A DNA stretch of 64,000 nucleotides from Psococerastis gibbosa (taxonomy: Eukaryota > Arthropoda > Insecta > Psocodea > Psocidae), in the NCBI GenBank assembly GCA_963971405.1, contig OZ020488.1, positions 3,472,001-3,536,000 of the forward strand. Reading direction: 5' to 3'. Under the pieces are notes generated by a model. The model had not been told where the DNA came from and did not search any database. It saw only the letters and a list, made by a program, of their open reading frames with translations. Made by a program: the position numbers and the translations under genes. Each line of letters opens with the position of its first letter. Within the stretch, counting starts at the first letter, position 1. Below, piece by piece: positions 46,900-58,199 of this stretch.

Positions 46900-47129
46900 T
46901 TGCATAATAAGGCTTAAGTTCACTTTTCTTTTTTTCTTTTTTTCGCTTTCTTTTGAAATTGACGGGTTAATTAAACATTAATTGAATTGATAATAAGCCA
47001 ATTGATTTATATAGTACGATATTTTTATTCTTTGGAGTAATGTTATAGGTTTCAACAGGTTCGGCTCCCGATAGTACAGCTTATGTCGGCGGCTGAGCAA
47101 ATTGGGTGGAAAATTAATTAATTAAATCT

Positions 47130-47470
47130 TCTAATTTTCACTATACCGGGGAATTGGTATGAGGCCAAGTTAAGCTACTGTCTAGGAATATGGGGTGGGG
47201 CTGCAACCACTCACTTACGTCCACTCCGCACAGCACAGAACTATGCACTTAAGACAATTACAAGAACACCCAGGCTGACATACGAAACACTCCCACTACC
47301 CTCATGGTCTCTTTCGCGCACAAGAAACAGTCTGCTGTATAAGGCAATATCAGCCTTCAACATATACTCTAAGCACATCTGCAACAAACCAGAATACGAT
47401 GTCAAAAGCAGTCATAAGTCAAAAATAAGCCTATACATAACTAACAAATTGAAAACATTCACTTAAGACT
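47130..47470 (+). pseudogene. LINE RT C-terminal relic
   Basis: An open stretch reads YCLGIWGGAATTHLRPLRTA, QNYALKTITRTPRLTYETLP, then SLLYKAISAFNIYSKHICNK. This is the region after the RT domain (WGGA...L...Q...L..I......SLP) of CR1/Jockey-type elements. No other domain is attached. Confidence 0.65.
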
Positions 47471-48142
47471 TAACACTCAGTTGCAAAACAATTAACACAA
47501 AACACTTAATTGATATTTTTATATTGTCTATGTTAAAGTAATTTTAAGCTTGTAAGGCTGTAGCCTACCACTTAGATTTGGCGGCTACTACACTGAGGAT
47601 TGTCAGTGTAATAGCCGCCCAAGATAATGCGTGACCCTCACACGCCTCACGGTGCGAGGGAGCGCAGCCATTATTAAAAAACTGTAGATTAGACCTTGTA
47701 AATACGCGTTTATTTTATTTATTTATTTAATCCTTCTTCTATCGAAGATTGGCGATAATCATGGCAATTGAAGTCATGGTGACTATACCGGGGAATTGGT
47801 ATGAAGTGGTTTCTCGTTGCTCCACTTTCGGGGCCAGTTTCCCAACCCCATGACAAAAGAGTGCCCTGCATAGAAAAGACTGTGCTTCCATCTTCACCAC
47901 GAAGAGGTACAGACTAGGGATTTTTGGGTTTTCGTCTTTCAGACCATAAGGCATTACTCAAAGCTCAGCTACTATGAAGACAAAATTAATTGATTGTAAG
48001 CTTAAATTAGAAGTAGTAGTATTTGGAGGGCCTTTTATAGACGAAGGCCTATACTGAAGGACTCCATCCATTATACCTTGCCCTGCCAACAACTTGTTGA
48101 ATAATTGTGTTTTTTTTTTTTTTAAATAAACTTTACTTTACT

Positions 48143-48430
48143 TTATCCAACGCCCGAACGTGGTAGTTCAACCATTCGTCGCCGAGCTTCCCAATAGCGG
48201 TTCACCAAGTCATCGTTCGGGTAGGTGAGAGCCGTGCAGTCCCTCAGGTGGTCTTCGTCCATTCTTCCACCGTGACATAGTGGACATGTGTCATCGGCGG
48301 CAAGGCCAATGCGGTGTAGGTGGGCCTGAAGGTAGTCATGGCCGGTATTGAGGCGGAATCTAGCAACAGCTTCAGCTCTCTCAAGGTTCCTACAGATGGG
48401 TCCCACTGTAGCAAGATTCTCCCTCTTCTT
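48143..48430 (-). pseudogene. LINE RNase H/C-terminal tail, minus strand
   Basis: RAEAVARFRLNTGHDYLQAH, LHRIGLAADDTCPLCHGGRM, then DEDHLRDCTALT. It is an intact C-P-L-C...H...C motif with the RFRLNTGHDYL lead typical of the end of R1/Jockey-type ORF2. Upstream domains are missing. Confidence 0.7.
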
Positions 48431-49175
48431 TTGGAAATAAAGAATTTTTATTATTATTATTATTACTTCACCAATTGTTCTGACATTATTGGCAAATTGG
48501 TACACATCCTTGATGTCAACCCACACCGGCTACAAAATAGCTGAGCCATGCTTAGTATTGACACACCCTAACAGGCGCGAGCGTAACTTAACTTGGTTCG
48601 AGTTGAATTCGGGAATGGGGAGGAATAGTGCAGTTGGTAGAGCACTGAACTAAGAAACGGACATAAAACGTAATATTTTCAATGGAACCCTAATGGGTAC
48701 CTTACGCGGCTGGTGGGCATGTTGCTGACAGATCATCTCAAATAGAGCAGTGGCCAACATAGAAGATATTTGCGTGTGTCCTTGGTGGTGGAAGGTTTGG
48801 CCGAAGGGTTGACACCCGCCTTTTCCAGGACCCCCAGTTGCTCATATTCGAATTATGACCTCAGAAAATAATAATAATAATATTTTTTTTTTCCCAGCCG
48901 GTACCCCCAGCACTGGGAGCATTTAATAGAAAGAATACAATACAACATTAAAGAAATAAATAATCGTTTTCACCGGAATACTGCATGTAAGCCCCATAAG
49001 GGAGGCTTGTGGCAGGATTCGCCAAAAGACTACAAACAGTTATTATAGGGAGTACGAACTACATTATTACATGTGTAAATAAAATAATAATAATACAGTT
49101 ATATAGTTAGTTAATGTTAAATAAGTTAAAGTTACCTTACATTATCCTGTATAAAATAAAAATAAATCAAAAGAA

Positions 49176-49782
49176 TTAATCGCCATCATTTAAACAATTT
49201 ATCAGCCAGTCCCCTAGATTTCGTTTAACAGCATTGTAGCTATCCAACTCTAGAAGACTGACGGGAATCAAATTAAATACTCGGGGAATTGCCACCTTAA
49301 GCTCATGAGAGCCATACATATTATGAGGCAGCTCAATATAATGTTTGTAGGTTGTTCCAGCTCTGCGACTGTACCTAGAAGGATTTATGGTCTTATATTT
49401 TGAGTTAAAATAATTCAACAATAAAATGGCTTGAGTATGTAATAAAGTTATAGGCAATACACGATATTTCTTAAAGAAAAAATTGCTGTTTGTTTCACTG
49501 TGTTGATTATTGTCAATTGTTTTTAAGAGAGAGACCTGCAGGTTCCTAATTCTCTTGGTATAACATTCGGCTGCCGAGCCCCAAGCTACTATTCCGTACC
49601 TCAAAATTGACTCAAATAGACCTCGGTAAGCGATCAGCTGAATTTTTTGTTGGTGCCTCTATGACACGACACAGCAAAAACACAAGATCGCAATTTTCTA
49701 TATATAAATTCAACATGGTGAGACCACTTAAAGCGATTATCAATAACAATCCCTAAGTATGTCTGTACATTAACTTGGTTCA

Positions 49783-49817
<35 letters not shown>

Positions 49818-49843
49818 TTGTGTATTGACCAGAAATTTGACAA
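49176..49843 (-). pseudogene. LINE RT thumb and C-terminal region, minus strand
   Basis: First TYLGIVIDNRFKWSHHVEFI then YRKLRSCVFAV. After a frameshift come MRYGIVAWGSAAECYTKRIR, NLQVSLLKTI and later RYSRRAGTTY and ATPRVFNLIP-like text, ending LGDWLINCL. This is the longest retrotransposon relic in the window (142 codons open at 49176-49604). The catalytic YxDD part is absent. Confidence 0.72.
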
Positions 49844-49989
49844 CTACAATATACATTTAGGATAAAATAAATACATTTCCGACAGTACATCATTGACGGC
49901 AGTGAGCGTAACCCATATAGCCCATAGGGCGCTGCTGGGACAGTCCATCCATGTCCCCAATTTTTTACAACCAATGTAATTGTAATTGT

Positions 49990-51195
49990 ATTTTTTGAAG
50001 GAATTTTTATGGAACCAGGCCTGCTAATAGTGGCCCATAGGTCTCTTGTCCAATGCCGACCACCGCATGAATTTTGGACATTATTGCTTTCCAATTTATA
50101 CGTAGCCTAGTAGGAAAGGATGGTCCAAATTTTCGATTCCGAGATTTCAACGGATTTACACGTTTTGAGGTCCCAGGAACCCAAAAAAGTGGTTTTTACG
50201 AAATGTCTGTCTGTCTGTCGTTCTGTCTGTCGTTCTGTCTGTCTGTGCGTCGATTTCCGGGCAAACTATTCTGTCAATTGTGATGAAATTCGGCATGTAG
50301 GTTTAAAAAAATTATGCCTCGAGACCATTTTTTTCATTTGGGGCTAACTCAATTTGGGGGGGTTTTATTCTCAAAAAACTCCAAAAAACGTCTATAAAAA
50401 ATTATTTCCCAAAAACGGCTCCAAGATTTCTTTTAAATTGGCACATATTGTAGTTGTTATTATTGTTGATAAAATGCGGGGGGGGGGGTCACTTGCCCCT
50501 TGATAGTTCGCTTCTGGGGGTAAAAAAATAAAAATAACTAAATTGATGAAAAATGACTAAAAAAACAATTTTTCTGCGAAACCTTTCTATCGATGATTTC
50601 TACCTTCAGGTATGTTTTAGGTGTTAAATTGAGTAACGAAATCGGACAGGTTGCTTTCCCAGAAAAGTATTTGGTTTTGTAAAAAAAAATGTTTTTTTGA
50701 AAAAAATGATAGAAAATTCACGCTCAAACGCATGGCGTGCCCTTCCAGTATTGCTGTGTGTAATGTGTTGGTCTGACCTATCTAGAATTTACCTCACCTC
50801 CAGTGACGTCAGGTAGACTCCCCCCCCCCCCCAGATATCGGAAATTTAACCATAGGAAAATTATTTACCATGAAAATACTCATTTTCTCTGTCAACTAAT
50901 TTTGATAAATTGGAAAGCATGTTCGAGTAAACTCGGACCGGTTCTTTGTATTGTTTCCGTATGAATTTTGGGCCATTGGCAAACTGGTATACGTTCTCGA
51001 TGTCAACATACACCGGCTATAAGCGATAACGAACTAGCTGAGATAAGCTTACCATTGACGCAATGAAATACAGGCACAAAAATGGAGAAGGAGATGGAAA
51101 GATTTGCTGCAATTTGCAAACCAATCGATAGATTTCGACTAGAGAAGAAGAAGAAGATGAACGATAAACTAATGAAACAGGTAAAAGCATGACTG
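49990..51195 (+). repeat. Repeat B copy split by family R copy 4
   Basis: Left part 49990-50085 (GTCTCTTGTCCAATGCCGAC ... ACATTATT). Right part 50947-51195 (TGTATTGTTTCCGTATGAAT ... ACACCGGCTATAAGCGATAA). The tail AGATTTGCTGCAATTTGCAA also occurs at 35835. Confidence 0.7.
50086..50946 (+). mobile_element. Family R copy 4, with an inferable empty site
   Basis: Full-length, GCTTTCC to GGTTCTT. It splits a copy of repeat B exactly within ACATTATT|TGTATTG. Uninterrupted B copies (about 15190, 26930, 35668) read ACATTATTTGTATTG, so insertion was between two Ts with neither gain nor loss of bases. Confidence 0.8.
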
Positions 51196-51354
51196 AACCA
51201 AGAACAGATACGAGTCTGGACAACCCATTAAATGCGTCTCCTTGGACACGCGATGTTTAAGTAACAGAGAGAGTTGTGGCTTGACCATGCTTGAGTACAA
51301 GTCCTAAACTACAGAGAAAAGAACTCATGGGCTTAACAGCTAGAGTTAGAAGTG

Positions 51355-51470
51355 TAATGTCTCCGAATATTTATGTTTACTATATACTGTGTATCGGACA
51401 GATCGGAAGAAATTTCAAAAATAGAATCATTGAGCGTAGAGGGGAAGATTGCCTAAATACGATCACAGAC
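51355..51470 (+). pseudogene. Possible Penelope-like GIY-YIG relic
   Basis: VYYILCIGQIGRNFKNRIIE followed by RRGED resembles the C..YIGQTGRNFKTRFxEH core of the GIY-YIG nuclease of Penelope-like elements. It is short and preceded by no RT, so this is tentative. Confidence 0.35.
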
Positions 51471-51564
51471 ATGCCTGATTTCAACAAGGGTAAAATACTT
51501 GAGGACTTGTAAATTGCATAAACTGAAAGTGTGAAACTCTGAAACTATTTCAAAAACTGATTGT

Positions 51565-51945
51565 TGTTTGTTTGTTCCCAACGCCTGCTTTCAGCATTTC
51601 CGCTTTAAGCAACCCTGTCAGCCTGGCAGGGGGAGTGAGTCTGTTTGTTAACTTGAGGCACCCTAAGGGCAGACTCGGGGGAAAAGGGAGTTGACTGACA
51701 GGGTGGACCTCCTGAATATAGTGGATTCCGAACCACTTGGTGAACATAGTAAAGTCACATGATAAATTCGGAGGGGACCAGGGCTCGCGACACACGTAGA
51801 CTGACTGGTATATAAGTAGTCTCAGCACGTTATCATGTCCCACCATGTTCCCCTCCCCTGTCAACGCTGTGCACACTACCAAGTTTGCCACAGTTTGAAA
51901 CACGCTCTGCGCTCGTGGATTCAACATGGTAAGGCCGTTGGCGAA
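51565..51945 (+). repeat. Repeat C copy, full form
   Basis: From CCAACGCCTGCTTTCAGCAT to CAACATGGTAAGGCCGTTGG. It contains every block seen in other copies. A 125-codon antisense open frame here is accidental. Confidence 0.7.
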
Positions 51946-52714
51946 TTTTCAAAAACTGCCATTTCCAGACACCAATCCTCAAATCATAAAAACGATTCGA
52001 TAAATGATTTTACATCCCTCCATTTGCAAAACACAGTCAAATATTAACAATAAACAAACAATGGCGAGTTTTTACACTTTACTGTTGTTCATATTCCGGT
52101 CGGAAAATCCCATTCAAATCCACAACGGCGGATTAACGCGTTAACAAAGTTTGCAAAAAATTGGATGAGTGCATTTCTGATAATTTTTTTTAATTTTCCA
52201 CAATGGTGGTCTTGATTTCGATATCACTGATTGTTTGAATTAGGAGAAAAATACAGACCAACACGTACGTTTACGTTCTTGTGTTTTTTTTCCCCGTTGA
52301 TGTGCATTTTTACGGTACAAAACACTTCTTTCGAGTTTTTATTAATTGAGCTGGTAAATTTTGTCAAATGTATACGACTGTAACCGAATACCTAATACTA
52401 CATAATGATATACATTAGTATGTAGCAGGGGTGTCATTTGAGGTCTTAGGAGGGGGGGGGGGCTGCCCTCCCTCAGATTTGAAAAATTATATTACGAAAA
52501 GGGGCAAATTCCTTTGGTCGGCCGCCTTGACTCCACTGACGGAATTGAACTATAAACAATCCGTCATGTTTTAGTATACTATGTCCATCCGAAAAGGGAG
52601 TGAAAAAAAAACCCGGGTAGGCCTCAATGTAGCCTATTTCGTGAGCTTAATTTTATTTATTTATTGTTTAAAAGTTTAAAAGACTCAGTTTTTTTTTATT
52701 TTATTTTTTTTTTA

Positions 52715-53020
52715 ATGAATGTATCCGATTAATCTCTTCAATCGCCTCACTAAGTAACCTAAGGTGCCCATTCCACATACGTACAACGTCAATGAAAATT
52801 ATGAAATTGAAGGTGGTAGCAGAATTTTTAGTATGTCTTTAATGTCTGCTACCACCTTCAATTTCATAATTTTCATTGACGTTGCACGTATGTGGAATGG
52901 GCACCTAAGTAACCTAATAGCTAATAGGCACTTGTGTCGAGTTACGACACGTCTCCGATTGCCTGGTATGTAAAGACTCGCACAAGTACAAGCACGCTAC
53001 CACCTTGCCACCGAAGTCGT
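52715..53020 (-). repeat. Repeat D copy split by a MITE
   Basis: CGCCTCACTAAGTAACCTAA, then the 143-nt MITE, then TAAGTAACCTAATAG, ACGACACGTCTCCGATTGCC and TTGCCACCGAAGTCG. Confidence 0.65.
52763..52905. mobile_element. Short fold-back MITE, 143 nt
   Basis: Ends GGTGCCCATTCCACATACGT and its complement. The arms are nearly perfect to the centre (AATTTTTAGTATGTCTTTAA). It is flanked by TAA, within a longer flanking duplication TAAGTAACCTAA, inside a repeat D copy. Confidence 0.85.
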
Positions 53021-53108
53021 TTGTAATGTTGATTTAGTGTATACGACTTTAAATATACATTTTTTTAGCAGAATATTTTTTTTATTTGAGATAATACATT
53101 GCAACCGG

Positions 53109-53317
53109 TATAGTCCACGCAAAATGACAAAAGTATGGACATGGAATGTTTTGATCCTGTACAACACTATAAACATATAATATTTCTTGCACCTTTTTGT
53201 GTTACCTTGTAGCATTGGATGCAAGGCATAACAAAATTTGTAGAAGAATATTTTTACAGTGTTGCACAGGATCAAAACATTCCATGTCCATACTTTCCTC
53301 ATTTTGCGTGGACTATA
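53109..53317. mobile_element. Palindromic MITE, sister of 45617
   Basis: TATAGTCCACGCAAAATGAC through the same arm sequence and back to ATTTTGCGTGGACTATA. The near-complete palindrome of 209 nt is flanked by GGTA / CTGA, without an obvious target duplication beyond TA-rich bases. Confidence 0.8.
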
Positions 53318-53464
53318 CTGATCACGTACGGGCTGCTACAGCCCAACGATAACAATTCTTTTGTATCGTGCATGAATACTGTATATTGTCTTGGAAAATA
53401 CATTCATTCATTCATATATATTGGGAAAGGTTATAGACATTGGTGTGAAATATTTTTAACAAAT

Positions 53465-53655
53465 GGTTAGTTGGACTTGCTGTATTAGTAGTCATTAGAG
53501 GCAGGGCCTCACCGTCAACCGAACAATTAGGGTGGACCTCGTAGTCAGGTCAGGGGAAGGGGGCGAGAATGTGCTCCGCCTTAATTGTTTTTTGATTGTG
53601 AAGCCCCTGCTTTTAATCACTATTAACACAGTAGGCAATGTAAGTCCAACTAACC
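53465..53655. repeat. Inverted-repeat element, 191 nt
   Basis: GGTTAGTTGGACTTGCTGTA at the left returns inverted at the right (AAGTCCAACTAACC). The next part (AGTCATTAGAGGCA.GGCCTCA) also occurs at 55102. No target duplication was seen. Confidence 0.55.
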
Positions 53656-54139
53656 CTTTCTTTAATGACTTTGTATATGTATATAAGGTGCAATAGGACC
53701 CAACCAAGGCCCGGTCCGACCTCCAATAAGGAAGACTGGAAGGCACCGCCATCTTCCAATGCATGGAGATGCTGTGCAGTATTCCTTACTGAGACTCTTT
53801 AAGTGAAGAGCGATAGAATAGTAAAATAGCTTTACATTTAAAAATTAATTATGGCGGGAAGGAATGCTCTACCAAAGCTAACCAATCAACATTCAGGGCG
53901 AGGATATTCTAAAAGTTGATCATGGGCTCTATAATTGGGAATTAACCCCCAATCACAACATGATGCTATGGTATAGTTCTCCATGGATCCCACTTTTATT
54001 TTCAGAAAGAACAAGAATTCTTTATTCCGCGAAATTGGTTCAAATAAGCCCAAAATTTAGTTTTGTCTACAATTGCCCGCAAGTGTTTGAGTAACGAGGC
54101 GCATTACATGCGTCACAACATGTGACAAAGCTGACAGCA

Positions 54140-54540
54140 GCTGAGAGTGACAGCAAGCATTTCCGCAATTCATAAGGGAGCTGCCAAATGCCCAAGTGTG
54201 GCCATTTTATTTCGAAACTGCGACATTATTTTCCTTTTCCTTGTTTTAAGTGAGATGTCTTCCGCTACCAAACTACCACCGATTTCTTTCTTAGTCCTCC
54301 CTTCCACTCGGATCTCCAGTGGTTCCATAATCTCACTGTTACCTTGTGCCCTTCATTCTCGCTCGATACCCAGCTACCATACTGATGTCAATAATTTATT
54401 TGTAATTTTTTTTTCTTTTCCTTGTCCAGTATTCCCTGGAAAAGGAGCAAAAATACAATACATAATAATACCATCCCGCATCCCCAAGCTAGCGCTTATT
54501 TGGAACAAAAGACTCATACAGTGCTGCTAAACAAGGCTTA
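54140..54540 (+). repeat. Dispersed repeat with accidental open frame
   Basis: The 3' part is homologous to 12430-12590. The 127-codon open frame over it (54147-54530) has no recognisable domain, and the shared part is not open at 12430, so no gene is called. Confidence 0.45.
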
Positions 54541-54862
54541 ATCATTTATTTTTGTTATTTATTTATAATGTTTATTTTATTTTATTTTTATTTTTATTTT
54601 GTTTTTTACTTGTTTTAAAATAACAATAATTCGTGTATTTTTCTTAATATTTCACGGAAATAGACAGAAGCTGAAGTGCCCCCTCATGCCAGCGGCGTGC
54701 AATTGTAGCACTGAATATCTAAAGTACTTAACACTTAAAATTACCTCTTTGACTAAATACGGACTAAGAACTACTAATTTTACTAGCCTAACTATACCTA
54801 AAACATGTATTTACGTGTATACATGTAAAATATAAAACTGGCACTAGAAGCAACCATTGTAA

Positions 54863-55024
54863 GGCGGGGTTTCCACATAAGTCAATCGTCAATGAGAAAT
54901 GTGAAAATGACGTAAAAATGACGTAAATTGACGTGGTAGCAGAATTTTTAGTATGTCTTTAATGTCTGCTAAAACGTCATTTTCACATTTCTCATTGACG
55001 ATTGACGTATGTGGAAACCCCGCC
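54863..55024. mobile_element. Short fold-back MITE, 162 nt
   Basis: Ends GGCGGGGTTTCCACATA and its complement, with a perfect TAA duplication. It shares the central AATTTTTAGTATGTCTTTAA with 52763-52905, but its arms (CAATGAGAAATGTGAAAATG) differ. It lies 467 nt upstream of channel exon 3. Confidence 0.85.
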
Positions 55025-55101
55025 TAAATTCTAAATCTGTAAATCTAAATACAAGGTAGTCATGAAAAATGCTCATGCAATTTGTGAAGTTATTATAATT
55101 A

Positions 55102-55200
55102 TAGTCATTAGAGGCATAGGCCTCATAGACATCGACCGTTTCGGGAGTGAGTGCTACTCCCATCATCAGGCTAAGACCTGAGAAGGAATGATGGCTTCTG
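55102..55200 (-). repeat. Repeat with hammerhead-like core
   Basis: On the minus strand (about 55134-55170): CTGATGA, one T, GGGAGT, loop AGCACTC, ACTCCC, then GAAACGG. The six-base stem is perfect and the two flanking blocks match the hammerhead ribozyme core order CUGANGA - stem II - GAAA. Stems I and III and the cleavage site were not established. Confidence 0.45.
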
Positions 55201-55491
55201 GACGATTGCCTCATTGCTCTTGTATTCTAGTCTGAACTATTGAGTAAATCCGATCCCCCTGAGGATTCGAACCACTGTTCACATGTTAAATTTGACTTTG
55301 TACCATAAACTGATAGCAGGGTGTCCGATTCACGGTTAATTTGAAGCTTGCTGGCCACTAAAACACCCCCCCCCCCCCAAATTCATCAAAGCATCAGAAA
55401 TTGAACAAATGACCAGTATGCCCGGTTGTTTAACAGCGAAATTGGAATATGGGGACTCAAGTATAATCCAACCCTTTCATTTTTGTTCCAG

Positions 55492-55715
55492 GATTATGAA
55501 GTGGACCTGTACCTGAGACAGAAATGGCAGGACGAGAGGTTGAAGCATGCCAACATCACCGAGGCGCTCGATCTCAACGACCCCAACCTGGTCAAAGCTA
55601 TTTGGAAGCCTGAAGTGTACTTTCCGAATGCGAAGCAAGCCGATTTTCAGTACGTCACTGTGCCAAATGTCCTGGTCAGGATAAACCCGGACGGTGAAAT
55701 TTTGTACATGCTTAG
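55492..55715 (+). CDS. Cys-loop ligand-gated chloride channel subunit, extracellular exon 3 of 3 seen
   Basis: An exon of 224 nt (74 codons plus AG of an Arg codon) after acceptor tttttgttccag and before donor gtaagt. It begins DYEVDLYLRQKWQDERL (second beta strand and loop), passes ALDLNDPNLVKAIWKPEVYF and PNAK (the conserved W-x-P-D/E loop A region), and ends VLVRINPDGEILYMLR (loop E strand). This is the most conserved coding sequence in the window, with no stop and good local codon structure. The next exon should open with a short strand leading to the Cys-loop (C-x13-C); no such exon was found up to 64000, so it probably lies outside. The exon's own second half has been duplicated downstream in decayed form (55786-56040). 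Confidence 0.95.
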
Positions 55716-55785
55716 GTAAGTTTATGAGTACGTATGTACCTGTACCTACCCGGCCGACTCTTGGGTACTTTGCATCCTTTGGGCT

Positions 55786-55960
55786 TAAACGCAATGAATT
55801 ATGCAAATGTTAAGCAAGCCGAACTAAATAGGTCACAGTGCCAAATAAAATGTGCTAGTGAGGATAACCCCGGACGGCGTAATTTTATACATGATTTGGT
55901 AATTTTATTACGACACACCCGGCTAACCCATGGACACTTTCCAGCCGAGGAGTCTAAATA
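55786..55960 (+). pseudogene. Decayed tandem copy of the 3' half of channel exon 3 plus intron start
   Basis: From about 55805 the sequence follows the second half of the exon ending at 55715. Shared blocks are AAGCAAGCCGA, GTGCCAAAT, TCAGGATAA or TGAGGATAA, CCCGGACGG and ATTTT.TACATG, followed by a donor-like GGTAA and intron similarity (CACCCGGC...ACTTT). Inserted and deleted bases break the frame, for example GATAACCCCGGAC against GATAAACCCGGAC. The offset from the functional exon is about 180 nt. It is a dead duplication, not an alternative exon. Confidence 0.8.
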
Positions 55961-56040
55961 ATAATTTGGAAGCCTGGGGTGTACCTTTCAAATATGAAGA
56001 AAACCAATTTACTCGTACAACACGTCACACCTGTATTTTT
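55961..56040 (+). pseudogene. Second decayed partial copy of channel exon 3
   Basis: TTTGGAAGCCTGGGGTGTAC matches TTTGGAAGCCTGAAGTGTAC of the real exon (55601 onward). It is followed by CTTTCAAATATGAAGAAAAC in place of CTTTCCGAATGCGAAGCAAG, and by CGTCACACCTG in place of CGTCACTGTGCC. The offset is about 364 nt, twice the spacing of the first copy, so the exon end lies in a three-unit tandem array of about 180 nt per unit. No donor site or open frame survives. Confidence 0.72.
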
Positions 56041-56344
56041 TAATGATATAAAATCTATTTACGTAATAACCGTGTTGCTAGCACATGATGGAGAGTAGAG
56101 GGGAAGACACTTTTCCCATGCCTAATGAAATATTGTAAGAAAATATAACATGGCCCTCGAAGGTGCCACGGATGCCTGTCTTCTGAGAAAAACTTAAAAA
56201 TACCGTACAGTTGGAAATCCCATCTAGTAGTGAAAACCGAAAGGTCATCTTACAATGTGTTTAAAAAAAATATATAGGCCTATATATTTCCTTTACTATT
56301 ATCCTAAGGATGATCCTAAACAAACGTAACCTTTATTGTACATT

Positions 56345-56700
56345 AACAATGCCAACGGCCTTACCAAGTTGAATCCTTGAGAGCAGAGCTCTTTCAAACT
56401 GCTGCAAACTTGGTAGTGTGCACAGCGTTGGCAGGGGGCATGATAACACGCTGAGACTATACCAGTGCGTGTCGAGTCCTGATCACCTCCGAATTATTCG
56501 TGTGACTTAACTATGTTCCCCAAGTGGTTCGGAACCCTCTATAATCAGGAGATCCACCCTGTCAGTCAACCCCCCCTTCGCCCCGAGGTGAAAGAGTCGG
56601 CCCTTAGGGTGCCTCAAGTTAATAAACTGATTCACCCCCCCCCCCCCCGTCAGGCTGACAGGGTTGCTTAAAGCAGAAATACTCAAAGCAGGCGTTAAAA
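56345..56700 (-). repeat. Repeat C copy, minus strand
   Basis: AATGCCAACGGCCTTACCAA at the left and GTCAGGCTGACAGGGTTGCT at the right, with a C-run at 56635. Confidence 0.7.
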
Positions 56701-57924
56701 AAAAACCGTCATTATTTCTTGAAGAAGGGTGTTTATCACATTTTATACTTTCTTTGAATTCACGCACCCATCAGGAGCGAAGTGAGGGAATAACACATGA
56801 CAATATAAGTGGACCCCTCACGACTCCATGGAGCTTCCAATCGCACGGTCTTTCTCAGTTTACCTTGGAAGACAGGTACGCATAGGTACTTTTGGATCAG
56901 GGTAGCTCTTCTTACAATATTTCATAAAGGTACATGTAATAAGGGTGTTACCTAGTGTGAAATGGTATGGATGAAATTTATAGTAACTTGAATTTTTTGA
57001 AATGTCCGATTTAGCGTCAAGACAGGGATGACCAAAGTCTAGATGCATCCTATGTCTCCTTAATAAGACTTTCCAAATTATGAGCCTATTTTTCCACCCT
57101 TCGAAAAGATAAATAATAATATAATAATTTTACAGCATTATATCAACAGCATTTACTTGAAACTCCCCACTCTCTCTTCTTTTCCCCTTAAAACAAATTT
57201 ACGCTCTTTATAATTAAAACCTCCAATCTCGTCCATTATTTCTTCAAAAATTATTATTCTCAAATTAAAAACTCAAAAAACTCACTGAGAAGTAAGCGAA
57301 AGGAAACCAGTTGCATAATTTCATTATAATAACAATATTCTACCCTTTTAAAATTTAGAAAGAAGTCCACCTTTTAATTAAATTATTTTTTGCTTATGTC
57401 TCTACAACCTGTTCTTTAACATTACCTTTGAGGCAAATTTTTAAAGCTTGAATATGCTGAGAAAAATTTGAGAGTATAGAGGAAACTGGATATTTTGTCC
57501 GATATTTTATACATTTTTGCTCAGACGCTTCTTATTATCGAGGTAAAATAGCTTAAATTACAAAATAAAAATTACCTCAGCATGTGCGGGATGAAAATTG
57601 CTGTAAAAATATTCATGTGAAATTATAGCATAAAAAAGTTGTGGACATTTTTTCTTTTGTTCTGATATCACCTTTGAAAAAAAATATGTGCAAATATTCT
57701 CATATTTTTTAAGAAAAAAAATAGTTCTAACATTGTTTCTATTACCCATCTTGGTTTAGTATAATAAACTTACAATAACGACATCGCTGCTTTCTCTCGC
57801 CTCAATCGTTGGGAATGTTTGGGAATTGGCTGGGAGTTGCACTCTAAGTCGCTGTTCTTTTATCACTTCAGGCAGAATCAGTAGGCTAAAAGTTAAAGTG
57901 AATCATTACTATGCTATTGAGGAC

Positions 57925-58195
57925 AACTTGAGGCACCCTAAAGGCAGACTCCTTCACCTCGGGGAGAAGGGAGTTGACTGACTGGGTGGACCTCCTGATT
58001 ATAGTAGGTTCCGAACCACTTGGGGAACATAGTAAAGTCACACGATTAATTCGGATGTGACCAGGACTCGACATATACGTAGACTGACTGGTATAGTCCC
58101 ACCATGTTCCCCTGCCAACACTGTGCACACTACCAAGTTTGCCGCAGTTTGAAACACGCTCTGCTCTCGTGGATTCAACTTGGGAAGGCCATTGG
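57925..58195 (+). repeat. Repeat C copy
   Basis: CAACTTGAGGCACCCTAAAG to CAACTTGGGAAGGCCATTGG. Confidence 0.7.
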
Positions 58196-58199
58196 CTAC

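Noticed and set aside
48143..48526. Possible zinc-binding host protein (C-P-L-C...H...C)
   Set aside because: The TGHDYL...CPLC...HLRDC arrangement is the end of non-LTR ORF2, and two broken relatives lie at 41695 and 43315.
51291..51512. A complete small protein
   Set aside because: Only a 25-residue stretch resembles a GIY-YIG core; the rest has no match, so it was kept as a tentative relic.
54147..54530. 127-codon open frame rich in Ser, Ile and Phe
   Set aside because: No domain, lies in a dispersed repeat whose other copy is not open, and no splice or start context supports it.
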